In this document: positions 8,706-17,589 of the stretch, one piece after another
Position numbering within the stretch: the first letter of the stretch is position 1
Layout of the letters: each line of letters starts with the position of its first letter
Source: Chara braunii
Taxonomy: Eukaryota > Streptophyta > Charophyceae > Charales > Characeae
Assembly (NCBI GenBank): GCA_003427395.1
Contig: BFEA01000237.1
Coordinates: 2,006,892-2,036,616, forward strand
Direction: 5' to 3'
DNA: 29,725 nt
Notes under the pieces: model-generated
Database searches by the model: none
Told to the model about the DNA's origin: nothing
The model's input: the letters and a program-made list of their open reading frames with translations, nothing else
Made by a program: the position numbers and the translations under genes

Positions 8706-9048
8706 CAGAATCCCCTAAATGATTACCCTGTAAGTGATAATCCACCTTGGCCCCGGCGAAGCATCAACGACTGCCCGACAACTGATACCCTGAGGTGGGC
8801 ACCAAGCACTGCCCTCAAGGTAGCTGTGACGAAAATCGAAGCAGACTATCACGCACCCACACCAGATGAAAAACTCTACAGACTGTGGGTTCACAACCCA
8901 TCACAAATCAGCAGAAGACCCACGAAAATATACACTCCAGACACGCCGCTGGTACTAGAGGCACAGTATGGCCGTGTAGTGACTGCCCCGACCACTGCCG
9001 CTCGACCTGACCGGAGAAAACCGTAGCAGGGTGCTCGCGAAGTCGTGG
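8706..9048. other. Interior of the retrozyme-like element
   Basis: Non-coding sequence between the two hammerhead-bearing direct repeats. I see no conserved protein and no clear primer-binding site next to 9049 on the minus strand. Confidence 0.35.
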
Positions 9049-9122
9049 TATATATCGTCAAACAGAGCTGCCCAGTAAACTGTAGGCAGAGAGGGAGAAG
9101 AGGACAACAAACGAGGGGCTTT

Positions 9123-9157
9123 GACAAACTATTTCGTCGGAGTTTCACCGACTCATC
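9123..9157 (-). ncRNA. Hammerhead ribozyme 3' half (5' half lost)
   Basis: The minus strand reads GATGA (9157-9153), a perfect 5-bp stem II GTCGG/CCGAC (9152-9148 and 9140-9136) closed by loop TGAAACT, then GAAA (9135-9132) and TAGTTTGTC. This is the 3' half of the hammerhead at 8656-8705. The first bases of the CTGATGA box are changed (GAGATGA). No upstream strand complements ATAGTTTG, so stem III cannot form and the copy should not cleave. Confidence 0.7.
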
Positions 9158-9271
9158 TCCAGAGGACTTCGAAATTGAGGGGGAGGGAATGCAAGGATTT
9201 AGCACCTTGGTCAGCCACAAAAAGGCTCTGCCCACCCTAAGCGAAGGCAGGCCTGCAAAAATGAGGCCGGG

Positions 9272-9993
9272 CCTGAGCACAGGGCAATGTGAGCACAATG
9301 GGGTGCCCAGGAAGTTGCTGCACATGTGCAGCATCTTCAACTAACAGGTATGCCCAGCCCACGAATTAGTAGTCCAAGATGCTGGGCCTNGTGCAGATTG
9401 TGGAAGGGCCCAGGGCGCAGGAATTGGGACTTGGTGCGGCCTGGCCAGAGGCTGCTCGGCCTTTTCAGCCAGCACGAAAGGCTGCAGGGTGCAGCATTTT
9501 ACTATTTTTTCAATTTGGCAGCTTCACTGGAGCGGTAGCTGAGCGCTGTGCTCGAGGAGGACGCTGCACGGTGGAATCGAGTTGAGAGAGAAGAGGGAGA
9601 GCGGCAGCCATAGCCGGACTGCCTGAGCACAGGGCAATGTGAGCAAAATGGGGTGCCCAGGAAGTTGCTGCACATGTGCAGCATCTTCAACTAACAGGTA
9701 TGCCCAGCCCACGAATTAGTAGTCCAAGATGCTGGGCCTTGTGCAGATTGTGGAAGGGCCCAGGGCGCAGGAATTGGGACTTGGTGCGGCCTGGCCAGAG
9801 GCTGCTCGGCCTTTTCAGCCAGCACGAAAGGCTGCAGGGTGCAGCATTCCACACATTTTGGGTATTTTACTATTTTTTCAATTTGGCAGCTTCACTGGAG
9901 CGGTAGCTGAGCGCTGTGCTCGAGGAGGACGCTGCACGGTGGAATCGAGTTGAGAGAGAAGAGGGAGAGCGGCAGCCATAGCCGGACTGCCTG
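9272..9993. repeat. 350-bp near-perfect tandem duplication
   Basis: Copies begin at 9272 and 9622 (CCTGAGCACAGGGCAATGTG) and run to GCCGGACTGCCTG at 9613-9625 and 9981-9993. They are nearly identical. The second copy carries 18 extra bases after GCAGCATT (about 9849-9866). Each has a 28-bp near-perfect palindrome centred on CTGCACATGTGCAG (about 9312 and 9662). One ambiguous base lies at 9390. High identity means recent duplication or mis-assembly. No gene recognised. Confidence 0.9.
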
Positions 9994-10920
9994 CTCCATA
10001 GCTGGTGGTGGAGTAGCGGGAGGTCCTTGGTGGAATGGGCAGTGGGAGAAGGAAGGGAGGCAGTGTGACGAGGCACGTACCTTTGTTGGCAATGGCAGAC
10101 TGTTCGATCAGAGTGTTCGAGCGGTATTAGGATGACGACATGTGGACCAGTTGCTGACATAGTAGGCTAGTCTGATAGGAGACATAGGAGGTAGAGTTGG
10201 CTGTCCAGCCGCCTGTAGGTGGGCTACATTGCTGTTGCATTGGTGATTGGAGGCGTTGGAAGGGCTTTCATTATCAAGAGACTTCAGTGCTTCGCTCGTT
10301 CCTATTTGGTTTGAATCTCGCTTTGATTTCTGCATTCAATTTGGCTCACTGATGTCTGGCCTTCTGTGAGATGTCGCAACTTGGTTTATTTCTGTTTGCA
10401 TTGCTTATTTCCTTGCATTTCCCTTTATATATTTATAATTATTGCAATGTTATTCATCTTTTATTGATATATGTGCTAGGCTACAAGCCTGGACATCTGG
10501 GCCCTTTGCGGCTGTCTGTTCAGTTGACCTGTCCGGTCTCAGCAAAAGATCTAAGGGGCTGGGGGGTAAATTTCTGAAATTATGTAAACACTTGACACTT
10601 AATACATTCTGAAAGAAATATATGACACAGGGAATCGTAATACGAACAACTTTTGGCTGAGAGTGAGATCTCCAAATTCCCAATGGAACTGGAAGGACAA
10701 AATATAAAAGAAGTTTAAACTTTAAACTTTAAAGAACATAAAATAGTCTTTAATAAATATATTTCTTAAAAAGTAGCCCCTTCAGACCCCTCCAAACCCC
10801 AGCAATAACCCCCTGCGACCCCCCTTGACCCTCATGCAAGGTTTTGACGAATAGGCTCTGATTTGGCCTCCATTTGACAAGTGCACAATCCTCATGTAAA
10901 AGGCTGATTTATTTTTTTTA
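9994..10920. other. No gene seen
   Basis: About 0.9 kb of unassigned sequence between the tandem duplication and the LINE. AT-rich from 10380 on, with CTTTAAACTTTAAACTTTAA-like short repeats near 10712-10735. No RT catalytic motifs occur here, so the LINE is truncated at about 10920. Confidence 0.5.
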
Positions 10921-10969
10921 AAGGTTTTGGGTTGTCCGGATTTCAGATAAATTCTCGATAGTTTCAGAT

Positions 10970-11242
10970 ATGGTTGTCAATTGGGGAAACAAAACACAAG
11001 GGTGGTGGATACACTCAAATGGGGTTCGCCCTCCTGAACAACCTAGGGTCCATTGGGTCCCCTTGGAGGCTCCCATCAGAATACTTGGTGTGACATTAAC
11101 AGCTAAAGGTAAACCGGCAAATAATGATGAATGGATATCAAGGCCGGCGCTTGAAAAAATGAATCAATGGAAGAACCAACACACCTCAATCATAGGAAGA
11201 ACCCTCATTGTCAATAATGTTGTTTTAGCTTCAATATGGTAG
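10970..11242 (+). pseudogene. LINE ORF2 fragment: end of reverse transcriptase
   Basis: 90 codons in the LINE frame ending at a TAG. The frame is open upstream to about 10922, so the Met here is not a real start. VVNWGNKTQGWW, PIRILGVTLTAKGKP and NQWKNQHTSIIGRTLIVNNV resemble the stretch after the catalytic motifs in plant LINE RTs (ILGV then a W-x-R-x-L-S-x-x-GR-like segment). The next segment continues in the same frame 9 codons after the stop. Confidence 0.65.
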
Positions 11243-11269
11243 AAATCAGGGCTCTGGTCCATTGGTAAA

Positions 11270-12226
11270 ATGCACATGAAAACTCTTCAAAGACAAATTT
11301 CAGCATTTCTTTGGAGGAGTAACCATGAGCAAAAGAAGGTCATCCCAAGAGTAGCCTGGTTGTCTCTAATTCAACCCAAAACTAGAGGAGGTTTGGGGAT
11401 ACTAGACCCCGATTTTCAATCACAAGCCATTGGTTTGCAATGGTTAAAAAAATTAATCTTATTCACAGATAAGCAGTGGCTGCCTTTGGTCCTGGAACAG
11501 ATTAAGAGGCTGGCCCCGGTTGCATCAGAAGAAATACATCCTCTAACTTGGTTGGAAGATAGATATTGGACCATACCAAGAGCCAAGACACAGTCTAGTG
11601 AACAAGGTATAAGAGGGGCAGTGAGATCGGATCTAATGCTAGATAACCTTTGGACAACACTTATGAAAATTTGGCGTAAGCTCCCCTTACCCAACAGACC
11701 ATTTCCCTCAAGATATGAGGAAGTAATGCGCCAACCGCTATTTGGTAATCGATGGATCACGGATCTTAATGGATGTGTTTTCAATAGTTCAAAGTCACCA
11801 TGGTCCTTGTGGGTGAAAAAGGGGGTTTTAAGAATCAAGGACCTTTGGGATTCAGAAACCAAGAATTGGAAAACAATTGAGAAGTTGAGATTAACTCTAC
11901 GCTATGCTCACCGACTGTCACTTAATTTAGAACAAATTATAATCTCAGTTCCGTTAGCCTGGAAACGATACTTGAGGGAAGGACCAAAGTTTGAGGAAGG
12001 TGACTGGGTAATGGGATTTGATGATCATAATGGACAACTGAGAGGGGGACAGATTGTTCATCTTCTGCCTCAGGGACCCTTAGTGAGTATTCACAAGATG
12101 GATAGAGATCACTTTTTGTCACCATGTCCTTTGGACACAGTAACCTTCTTTCCTTTCTCTCACATGTATCGTATTAGAGTGTTGTTCATTTCGGCAATCC
12201 AGGGTTGGAAAGCCTTTCATCCATAA
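11270..12226 (+). CDS. LINE ORF2 fragment: post-RT connecting region
   Basis: 318 codons in the same frame as the segments before and after it, closed by a TAA at 12224-12226. The start ISAFLWRSNHEQKKVIPRVA continuing into a GGLGILD segment is the typical post-RT segment of plant LINE polyproteins, in which the fingers/thumb region is followed by a Trp-rich connector. The segment has no catalytic residues and would not act alone. It is a piece of a dead polyprotein, and the Met is only the first one after the upstream stop. Confidence 0.65.
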   Translation: MHMKTLQRQISAFLWRSNHEQKKVIPRVAWLSLIQPKTRGGLGILDPDFQSQAIGLQWLKKLILFTDKQWLPLVLEQIKRLAPVASEEIHPLTWLEDRYWTIPRAKTQSSEQGIRGAVRSDLMLDNLWTTLMKIWRKLPLPNRPFPSRYEEVMRQPLFGNRWITDLNGCVFNSSKSPWSLWVKKGVLRIKDLWDSETKNWKTIEKLRLTLRYAHRLSLNLEQIIISVPLAWKRYLREGPKFEEGDWVMGFDDHNGQLRGGQIVHLLPQGPLVSIHKMDRDHFLSPCPLDTVTFFPFSHMYRIRVLFISAIQGWKAFHP

Positions 12227-13177
12227 ATGCCTATCCCAGAGTTACCTTTGGATCCAGAAGAATGGCGGTGGCAAACTAGTAAGAAAGGGAAACCGCAATT
12301 ACTACAAACCTTAACAGTGAAAGCAACCTATAGACTGCTTAGACCAAAGGTTGACATCATGGCAGTAGTTCAGGAGAGGTGGACAAGGCATTTAAACATT
12401 GATATAAATNTGATCAAACATATTAAACTTTTNAAAAATATTAGACAACGCCCAGCTAAATTATCTTCATTACAATGGCAGATCATTCATCGATGTCTGC
12501 CCACCAATGATTGGATTGTGGATCACTCCACACTGGAGCAGCAAGGAGTAGCACTGCCTTGGTGTAAAACTTGTCTGTCCGTATTTCCAAGTAGAAAAGT
12601 GTGTGAAACTATAGAGCATATTTTCCTGCAATGCCGAGGAGCTGTGCTAATTTGGAGGCGNTGGGATTGTGTCTGGAGAGAACTCACAGGATTGGATTGG
12701 CCTTGGGAATGGAGGACTATCCTTTTTGGGCATCGGGAGCCCCTTTTGCTCACACCCACCAATTTTCAACTTAATTTCTTTAACATTGGACGCAAAGCTA
12801 TTCTATGGTCCTTATGGTATAAACGATGTGTGCGTGAGAGAGAAGAGGTGACCCTAGGGGGTGTGGAATGGGGAGAGTACATAATACAGTTTGTCCAAAC
12901 AGAAATCAGAGCCCATTGGAAAAGTACCAAGGAGAAACTGAATAAATTCACACAAAAAAAAGACATAAGGCAGACAATTCAGAATTTCACAAAAGACTGG
13001 CTGGGGGAACCAATAGAGCGGTCCTTGGGGGAGGTAAAATGGCCAGGGGCAGAAGACACAGAGGGACCTCTCAAGAAAGATTTCCAACTGGTCTTCCGAA
13101 ACTGGTTCACGCTTCCACCTAGAGCTGTTCTCAGGGACCCAATTTCTTTCCAGATCCATTTCCCCCCTCTGAGCTAG
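12227..13177 (+). CDS. LINE ORF2 C-terminus with zinc-binding domain
   Basis: 316 codons continuing the frame directly after the TAA. Residues 83-145 hold WQIIHRCLPTNDW, then Cys113-x2-Cys116 and ETIEHIFLQC (His131, Cys136). This is the C-terminal zinc-binding domain of plant LINE reverse transcriptases (zf-RVT), thought to help RNA or target binding. Two X residues come from ambiguous bases at 12410 and 12433, and a third lies at 12661. The rest is basic and Trp-rich without a known motif. It ends 163 bp before the poly(A) tail, as an ORF2 end should. Confidence 0.75.
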   Translation: MPIPELPLDPEEWRWQTSKKGKPQLLQTLTVKATYRLLRPKVDIMAVVQERWTRHLNIDINXIKHIKLXKNIRQRPAKLSSLQWQIIHRCLPTNDWIVDHSTLEQQGVALPWCKTCLSVFPSRKVCETIEHIFLQCRGAVLIWRXWDCVWRELTGLDWPWEWRTILFGHREPLLLTPTNFQLNFFNIGRKAILWSLWYKRCVREREEVTLGGVEWGEYIIQFVQTEIRAHWKSTKEKLNKFTQKKDIRQTIQNFTKDWLGEPIERSLGEVKWPGAEDTEGPLKKDFQLVFRNWFTLPPRAVLRDPISFQIHFPPLS

Positions 13178-13340
13178 CCTTGGTAGATCTACAATGGTTT
13201 GGTCAAGGGGAAAGTTGAAAATTTTTCTAAGGGGGAGAGAGTAGCTTGGAAGGATTGATAAATCTGGCACCCCGGGTAGACTGTGAGGACCCCGGCCTCA
13301 ATCTTTTTATTGAAAATATCTGCCTTGGGCACTGGGCCCT

Positions 13341-13359
13341 AAAAAAAAAAAAAAAAAAA
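13341..13359 (+). repeat. LINE poly(A) tail
   Basis: Nineteen As after GGGCACTGGGCCCT, marking the 3' end of the LINE insertion. Confidence 0.8.
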
Positions 13360-14790
13360 TGGATGGGCAGGACCTGGACATCTTGGTCCAGGCACCCTGT
13401 TAGCCAGGTATATTTGTTGAAGGTGTACCCTGCTGGCTATGGATCAATTCTGTACTCCACCGTCCAGGTTCACGTTTCTTACAGTTTTTCTTTTTCTCAC
13501 TTGGAAATGCAATATAACTATGAAATACTTCAAGAATCGAAATTCAAATACATGCTTTCGGGGAAGCCGTCTCCTTAACCCAGTAGGATCAACATATGAT
13601 CTTGTATCCTAAAAACCCAAGGAGGTCTAACAGAAGCCATCTTTATGGTCACTATCCTGACTCTGTCCTTTTCTTGGCTCTTCTCATTGTCAAACCTCTA
13701 GACAGTCTTCTTGCAGCACTGCCTTTAGCCGGGGTTGCTCTGTGCTCCAGCGTGCCTGCCTGCTTCAATGAGGTGCCTCTTGATTTGGAAGTTCCACCAG
13801 ACCTAAGACAGCCCATGCTAGTGGATGATGGGAGAGGGGTTGAGGTTTCAAATCTTGCTTTCCTGCTTTGTCAATGCTAATATGCCAATTACTGTTGTCA
13901 TCAACATGTGTTCTGCCTATGGAAACCTGATTCCAACGTGCCGTGGACATCGTCATCGGACAGTTGCATGGCCGGAGATCCTTTCCTTCATCCACCCGCA
14001 GCAAGTCGTGTAAGTCAAACGTTTAACTTTGATTCCGACTACGCCATAGCCGCCAAGTGAAAATTTTCAGCTTAGACAAAAGGACTTTGCAGAGTCCGCT
14101 GTCAAAACAGGAAAAGGGCTGGAGCTTTCCGTCAACAGAACCCAATATGTGGTAGTTGAAAGAAGACACAGCAGCTCAAATGTGATGGATTTGCAATTCA
14201 GCAGTTCAATGAAAAGGAAGGCAGCCATTGCACCTCGCCACCTATTTTTTAATTTTGCAGGAAATCTTCCGAAAAAGGACCTTTCGAGATATTCGCAGTC
14301 GTAGAATTTACCATAATCGCAGGGCGCTGACTGGCTTTCGGTGTTATTTTTAGGGTAAAAAATTCTCAAAATATAAATGATTATTGAATATGGGTGAGGA
14401 TGCCATGGTCTGTTCAGTTTCCTCAGGTGGGGTAGGGTACGCCTCCGGGCTCCCTAAAAACTTAGTAAAAAGGAGCATGAGGAGAATTAGTGACAGGGCC
14501 CATTGGACGGTGTGTATGGCTTTGTAGGGAAATCTTATGACCACAATCAGTTAGCAAAATCGAACTTGCAGCAACGACCACCAAACTTCAGAATGTAAAC
14601 GTAGGCATAGGTCAGTGAATTAGGGGCAGGCCCTACTGTGGACTATGTCTAGGTTTGTCCAGGTCTTTTTGCGGAAATCTGATTGCATCATTCAGATGTT
14701 GAAACCAAGTCTCACAACTACACCCATCCTATGTTGAAACTCGATGTAGACAATAGCTCAGTGATTCGTGACAGGCATCACTGGACTATG
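13360..14790. other. No gene seen
   Basis: About 1.4 kb without a recognised gene. Open frames at 13246-13578 and 13596-13880 carry no domain I know and no support in codon pattern. AT-rich near 14350-14390. Confidence 0.5.
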
Positions 14791-14794
14791 TCCA

Positions 14795-14920
14795 GACCAG
14801 TACATGGCCCCAGCCAAGTTGAGAGTCCGATTGAGCCCCTCCTAAAATTTAGGAGGCTCGTACACCGTCGATAAAATAAATCGGCCCGCGGCCAATGGCT
14901 AGCATGTACTGGTGGTTTAA
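14795..14920. mobile_element. Short TTAA-type inverted-repeat element (MITE-like)
   Basis: The right end is GCATGTACTGGTGGT plus TTAA (14917-14920). The left end ACCAGTACATGGCC begins at 14796, with its TTAA and first bases degraded. Interior GCCAAGTTGAGAGTCCGATT (14813 on) is the reverse complement of the interior of the element at 16024-16178. About 125 bp, no coding capacity. Confidence 0.6.
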
Positions 14921-14924
14921 ATAG

Positions 14925-16020
14925 GGAAATCTGGTTGCCGAAATCAGATGGCAAAAGCCAACTGGCATGAATGGATATCATATTTCTCAAAGTCCAGACA
15001 TAGGAGAATTACAGATCATTCCTCCCCTTCTTCCTCTTCAAATCCCCACAAACCCCCGTTCACTCACCCCCCTTTTTGGAAATATGCAAATGTCTTGGGT
15101 GTGGGTTGTTTCCAAGCGATATATATCTTTCAAGTTTTCGAAGATCGGCTTCTGCCAGTCAAACCCTACGATGTTGTGGGCAAGACCTAATATCCTTCGA
15201 TTTTTACATTGTTGTTGGGGGTGAACCAGATGTGGCCTGAGCCTGAAATGGTTGATACCATGCATAATCCTGCCCGAATTTATACAATGCATTTGTGCAG
15301 CATTTTCCGTTGATCATTGATGACCAATCGGGTGGCAATAGGCGCTGGAAGAAGAAGGTTCCTGAAGGTTCTGGTTCTTCTGAAAAATCTAAAGATTCTG
15401 AAGACTTTATGAAGTACGAAGGCCATATCACAATAGATCACTTTGGATTGAAGTGCGCCGCAACTGTGGTCACTTACACATGACGTGCCTGATCGTGTGA
15501 CGGGACGGGCTAGAAATCCAGCACCCACCAATCAGGGAGAGGCAGATGAAAACACAGTGGAAAATGCAATCAAATTCGGCTCATGGTATACACGCATGCC
15601 ACTGACAGTGTTTGACAGAGAATCGTGACACAGAGACTAGAGGCGAAGGAGCAATGCACAGAAGGGATGGAAATGAAGCAGGAGTGAGGAACAAGGACAA
15701 GAAGAAAAAAAGGAGGAGAAGAAGAACAACAACAAGAAATATTTCCCGTGTCAATATAACAAACCCTCCTATCGAACTCCTGACTGCTGTCAAAAAGGAT
15801 AATCCTGAACAATGTTTTCATTGGCAGGAATACCTCCAATACAATCTATAAAGATAAATAATATATTCATAAATGTATTTAGAATATTATTTGTAAATGG
15901 ATTTAGAAGATTGTTGAGAATATATAAATAGTATAATTAGAACCAAAAATATATTAACAGGATTTTGCAGTACAGTTTCTCTCTGTTTTTGCTGCTCTTG
16001 GTTGCGGAGCTTATTTATTG
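14925..16020. other. No gene seen
   Basis: About 1.1 kb of unassigned sequence, very AT-rich at 15845-15965. Frames at 15038-15292 and 15570-15839 overlap on both strands and show no known domain. Confidence 0.5.
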
Positions 16021-16023
16021 TCC

Positions 16024-16178
16024 TTAAACCACCAGTACATGCCAGTCATCGCCCGTGGGCCCCTTTCGGAGGCTGCCCACTGTCAATTTATTTTATTGAT
16101 GGTGCGCGAGCCTCCAGAAGTTTAGGAGAGGCTGAATCGGACTCTCGACTTGGCTGGGGCCATTTACTGGTGCCTTAA
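16024..16178. mobile_element. 155-bp TTAA-flanked inverted-repeat element (MITE-like)
   Basis: The left end is TTAA (16024-16027) plus ACCACCAGTACATGCC. The right end is GGCCATTTACTGGTGCC plus TTAA, finishing at 16178. The roughly 19-bp termini are inverted with a few mismatches, and both ends carry TTAA, the usual piggyBac-type target duplication. The interior (GGCTGAATCGGACTCTCGAC) is shared, inverted, with the element at 14795-14920. No transposase is encoded; the mobilising enzyme is unknown. Confidence 0.7.
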
Positions 16179-16224
16179 TAGGAGTAGTAACCAGCATTAT
16201 TAGTTCCCACAGAGCAAATGCCGA

Positions 16225-16226
<2 letters not shown>

Positions 16227-16305
<79 letters not shown>
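16227..16305. repeat. (CT)n microsatellite
   Basis: About 39 perfect CT repeats. Confidence 0.97.
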
Positions 16306-16308
<3 letters not shown>

Positions 16309-16309
16309 G

Positions 16310-17195
16310 TTCTCTAACTAGGTTTGCTAGAGTAGCCGGCGGTAATTGGGGGGCTTTGCTCCTCAATATCTACCCCGGCTTACTTAGATATTTAAGGTAG
16401 CTGGTTAGATGTGCCGCTTGATTTTTGTCTTGCCGGAGGTTTTTTGCCGAATGTTGTTTTTTTGCTTCTCCGGGCTTTATATATTTTTCAGTAGGTAGGC
16501 GGTTACTTCAGCTCCTCATGTACGATCGTATAAGGGTTCTATACCCAGGAGGAGGCTAGATTCCAGATTTTCAGAAGCAGGCCGACCTGATTTTTGCTGT
16601 TTCTGAAACCCGGGAAGCATCATGTGGGTCCCTGTAGGGTCAGTCGAGGCACCGACAATGGGCAGCGAAAGGACGGGCAAGTTTCCTACTTCCTACTTCG
16701 TACGGAAAGCAGGTTTAGTCCAAGCGGTATGTATCGATGAACTTCCAATTCGCGCGGCCTCTGTCACGGTGGAGAAGAACAGGAGCTATACTCGGCTATA
16801 GTGAAGATTTAGTAACACCGGGAAAGGTGGTCGATAGGGAAAACGATCAGGAGCGCGGATCGGTTGCCGCGAAGCAATGGACACGGTGCGGTAAGGTAGT
16901 ACTGCGAGCAACGGAAGGGGTTGACGCAGAAAGGATCAACGATACTTCTTTGAACAGCAAAGCTGCAAGGGAAAGGGATTGTGAGGCGCAATTGCTGATT
17001 CGGGTGCTCAGTAGGGGAGGATCGAAGTGGACTGTAATACGATGGAGAGGGAGGGATATGAGTGCACGGGAGGATGGATTAATCGGGGATTTGCCATATG
17101 GGAGAAAGGAAAAAAGAATAAAAGAAAAAGAAGAAAAAAGGAAGGTGGAAAGAGTATGGTACCCGCCTTGGGATGGCCGTATTAGTATTTAAAGC
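16310..17195 (+). other. Unassigned segment with a 151-codon open frame
   Basis: No recognised gene. The plus-strand frame 16737-17192 could encode 151 residues with a strongly charged tail (KEKRIKEKEEKRKVERVW). It ends 3 bp before the structured region leading to the hammerhead at 17252. I recognise no domain and no splice-site support, and it may be spurious. Its position just upstream of a self-cleaving motif makes it a possible relic of the element that carried the ribozyme. Confidence 0.25.
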
Positions 17196-17238
17196 GTGAG
17201 AGGGATGGCCGTAACCCTCTCACTAAGCAATGGTGCTT
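17196..17238 (+). other. Two hairpins upstream of the hammerhead
   Basis: GTGAGAGGG (17196-17204) pairs perfectly with CCCTCTCAC (17215-17223) over 9 bp, loop 10 nt. AAGCA (17225-17229) pairs with TGCTT (17234-17238), loop ATGG. They directly precede the ribozyme and suggest a larger structured RNA. Confidence 0.65.
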
Positions 17239-17245
17239 GTTCAAT

Positions 17246-17307
17246 ATACTTTCTCCCTGATGAGTCTGCGGTGTACCCCCACAGCGAAACGCGTCGGAGA
17301 TCGCGTA
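17246..17307 (+). ncRNA. Type I hammerhead ribozyme
   Basis: Plus-strand order: stem I 5' strand TCTCC (17252-17256); core CTGATGA (17257-17263); stem II opened by G17264-C17285 and continued by CTG (17266-17268) with CAG (17282-17284), T17265 bulged, plus G17270-C17280 and G17271-C17279; core GAA (17286-17288); stem III ACGCGT (17289-17294); cleavage-site C17295 (GTC triplet); stem I 3' strand GGAGA (17296-17300). Stem I extends past a 2x4 internal loop by TAC/GTA (17247-17249, 17305-17307), as in natural hammerheads that use loop-loop contacts. Stem III is a self-complementary hexamer with no loop, so activity would favour a dimer, as in known double hammerheads. The main doubt is the bulge in stem II. 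Confidence 0.82.
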
Positions 17308-17433
17308 CGGTGCATCATTGATACTCCTGTGGAGTTCTGATTCTGAGGTATCTTGTTGGAAAAATGCTGGTATCTGATTGTACATGGTATGGTCTTCCAG
17401 CGTTGGGAACAGTGTGGCCTCTGTTTCTCCTAT

Positions 17434-17436
<3 letters not shown>

Positions 17437-17506
<70 letters not shown>
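17437..17506. repeat. (CT)n microsatellite, truncated by a gap
   Basis: At least 35 CT repeats, running directly into undetermined bases. Confidence 0.97.
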
Positions 17507-17571
17507 NNNNNNNNNNNNNNNNNNNNNNNNNNNNNNNNNNNNNNNNNNNNNNNNNNNNNNNNNNNNNNNNN
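17507..17571. other. Assembly gap (65 N)
   Basis: Sixty-five undetermined bases between a CT array and a GT array. True length unknown. Confidence 0.99.
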
Positions 17572-17586
17572 GTGTGTGTGTGTGTG
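17572..17586. repeat. (GT)n microsatellite
   Basis: Seven GT repeats directly after the gap. Confidence 0.9.
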
Positions 17587-17589
17587 CGC

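Larger units (their letters stand above)
8577..9160 (-). mobile_element. Retrozyme-like element: direct repeats with hammerhead relics
   Basis: Two direct repeats of about 110 bp (about 8577-8682 and 9049-9157) share TATATATCGTCAAACAGAGC, GGCAGAGAGGGAGAAGAGGA and CACCGACTCATC, with few differences. Both carry hammerhead ribozyme sequence on the minus strand at their 5' (higher-coordinate) end. Two ribozyme-bearing repeats about 470 bp apart, with no protein between them, is the layout of retrozymes, which are non-autonomous plant LTR-type elements. I could not find a convincing primer-binding site, polypurine tract or target duplication, and the repeats are shorter than usual retrozyme LTRs. 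The classification is inference. Confidence 0.45.
10922..13359 (+). mobile_element. 5'-truncated LINE (non-LTR retrotransposon) with poly(A) tail
   Basis: One reading frame from about 10922 to 13177 encodes the C-terminal half of a plant-type LINE ORF2. A 163-bp 3' UTR and a 19-nt A-run (13341-13359) follow. The endonuclease and RT catalytic core are missing, as expected of 5'-truncated insertions. In-frame stops at 11240-11242 (TAG) and 12224-12226 (TAA) are the only breaks. Three ambiguous bases (12410, 12433, 12661) occur. I found no target duplication. Confidence 0.8.

Noticed and set aside
8000-9000. CRISPR-like array, given several short direct repeats
   Set aside because: Repeats are few, irregularly spaced and of different sequence; the DNA is eukaryotic.
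11416-11862. 148-codon minus-strand frame
   Set aside because: Antisense shadow of the LINE ORF2 segment, which has clear family motifs on the plus strand.
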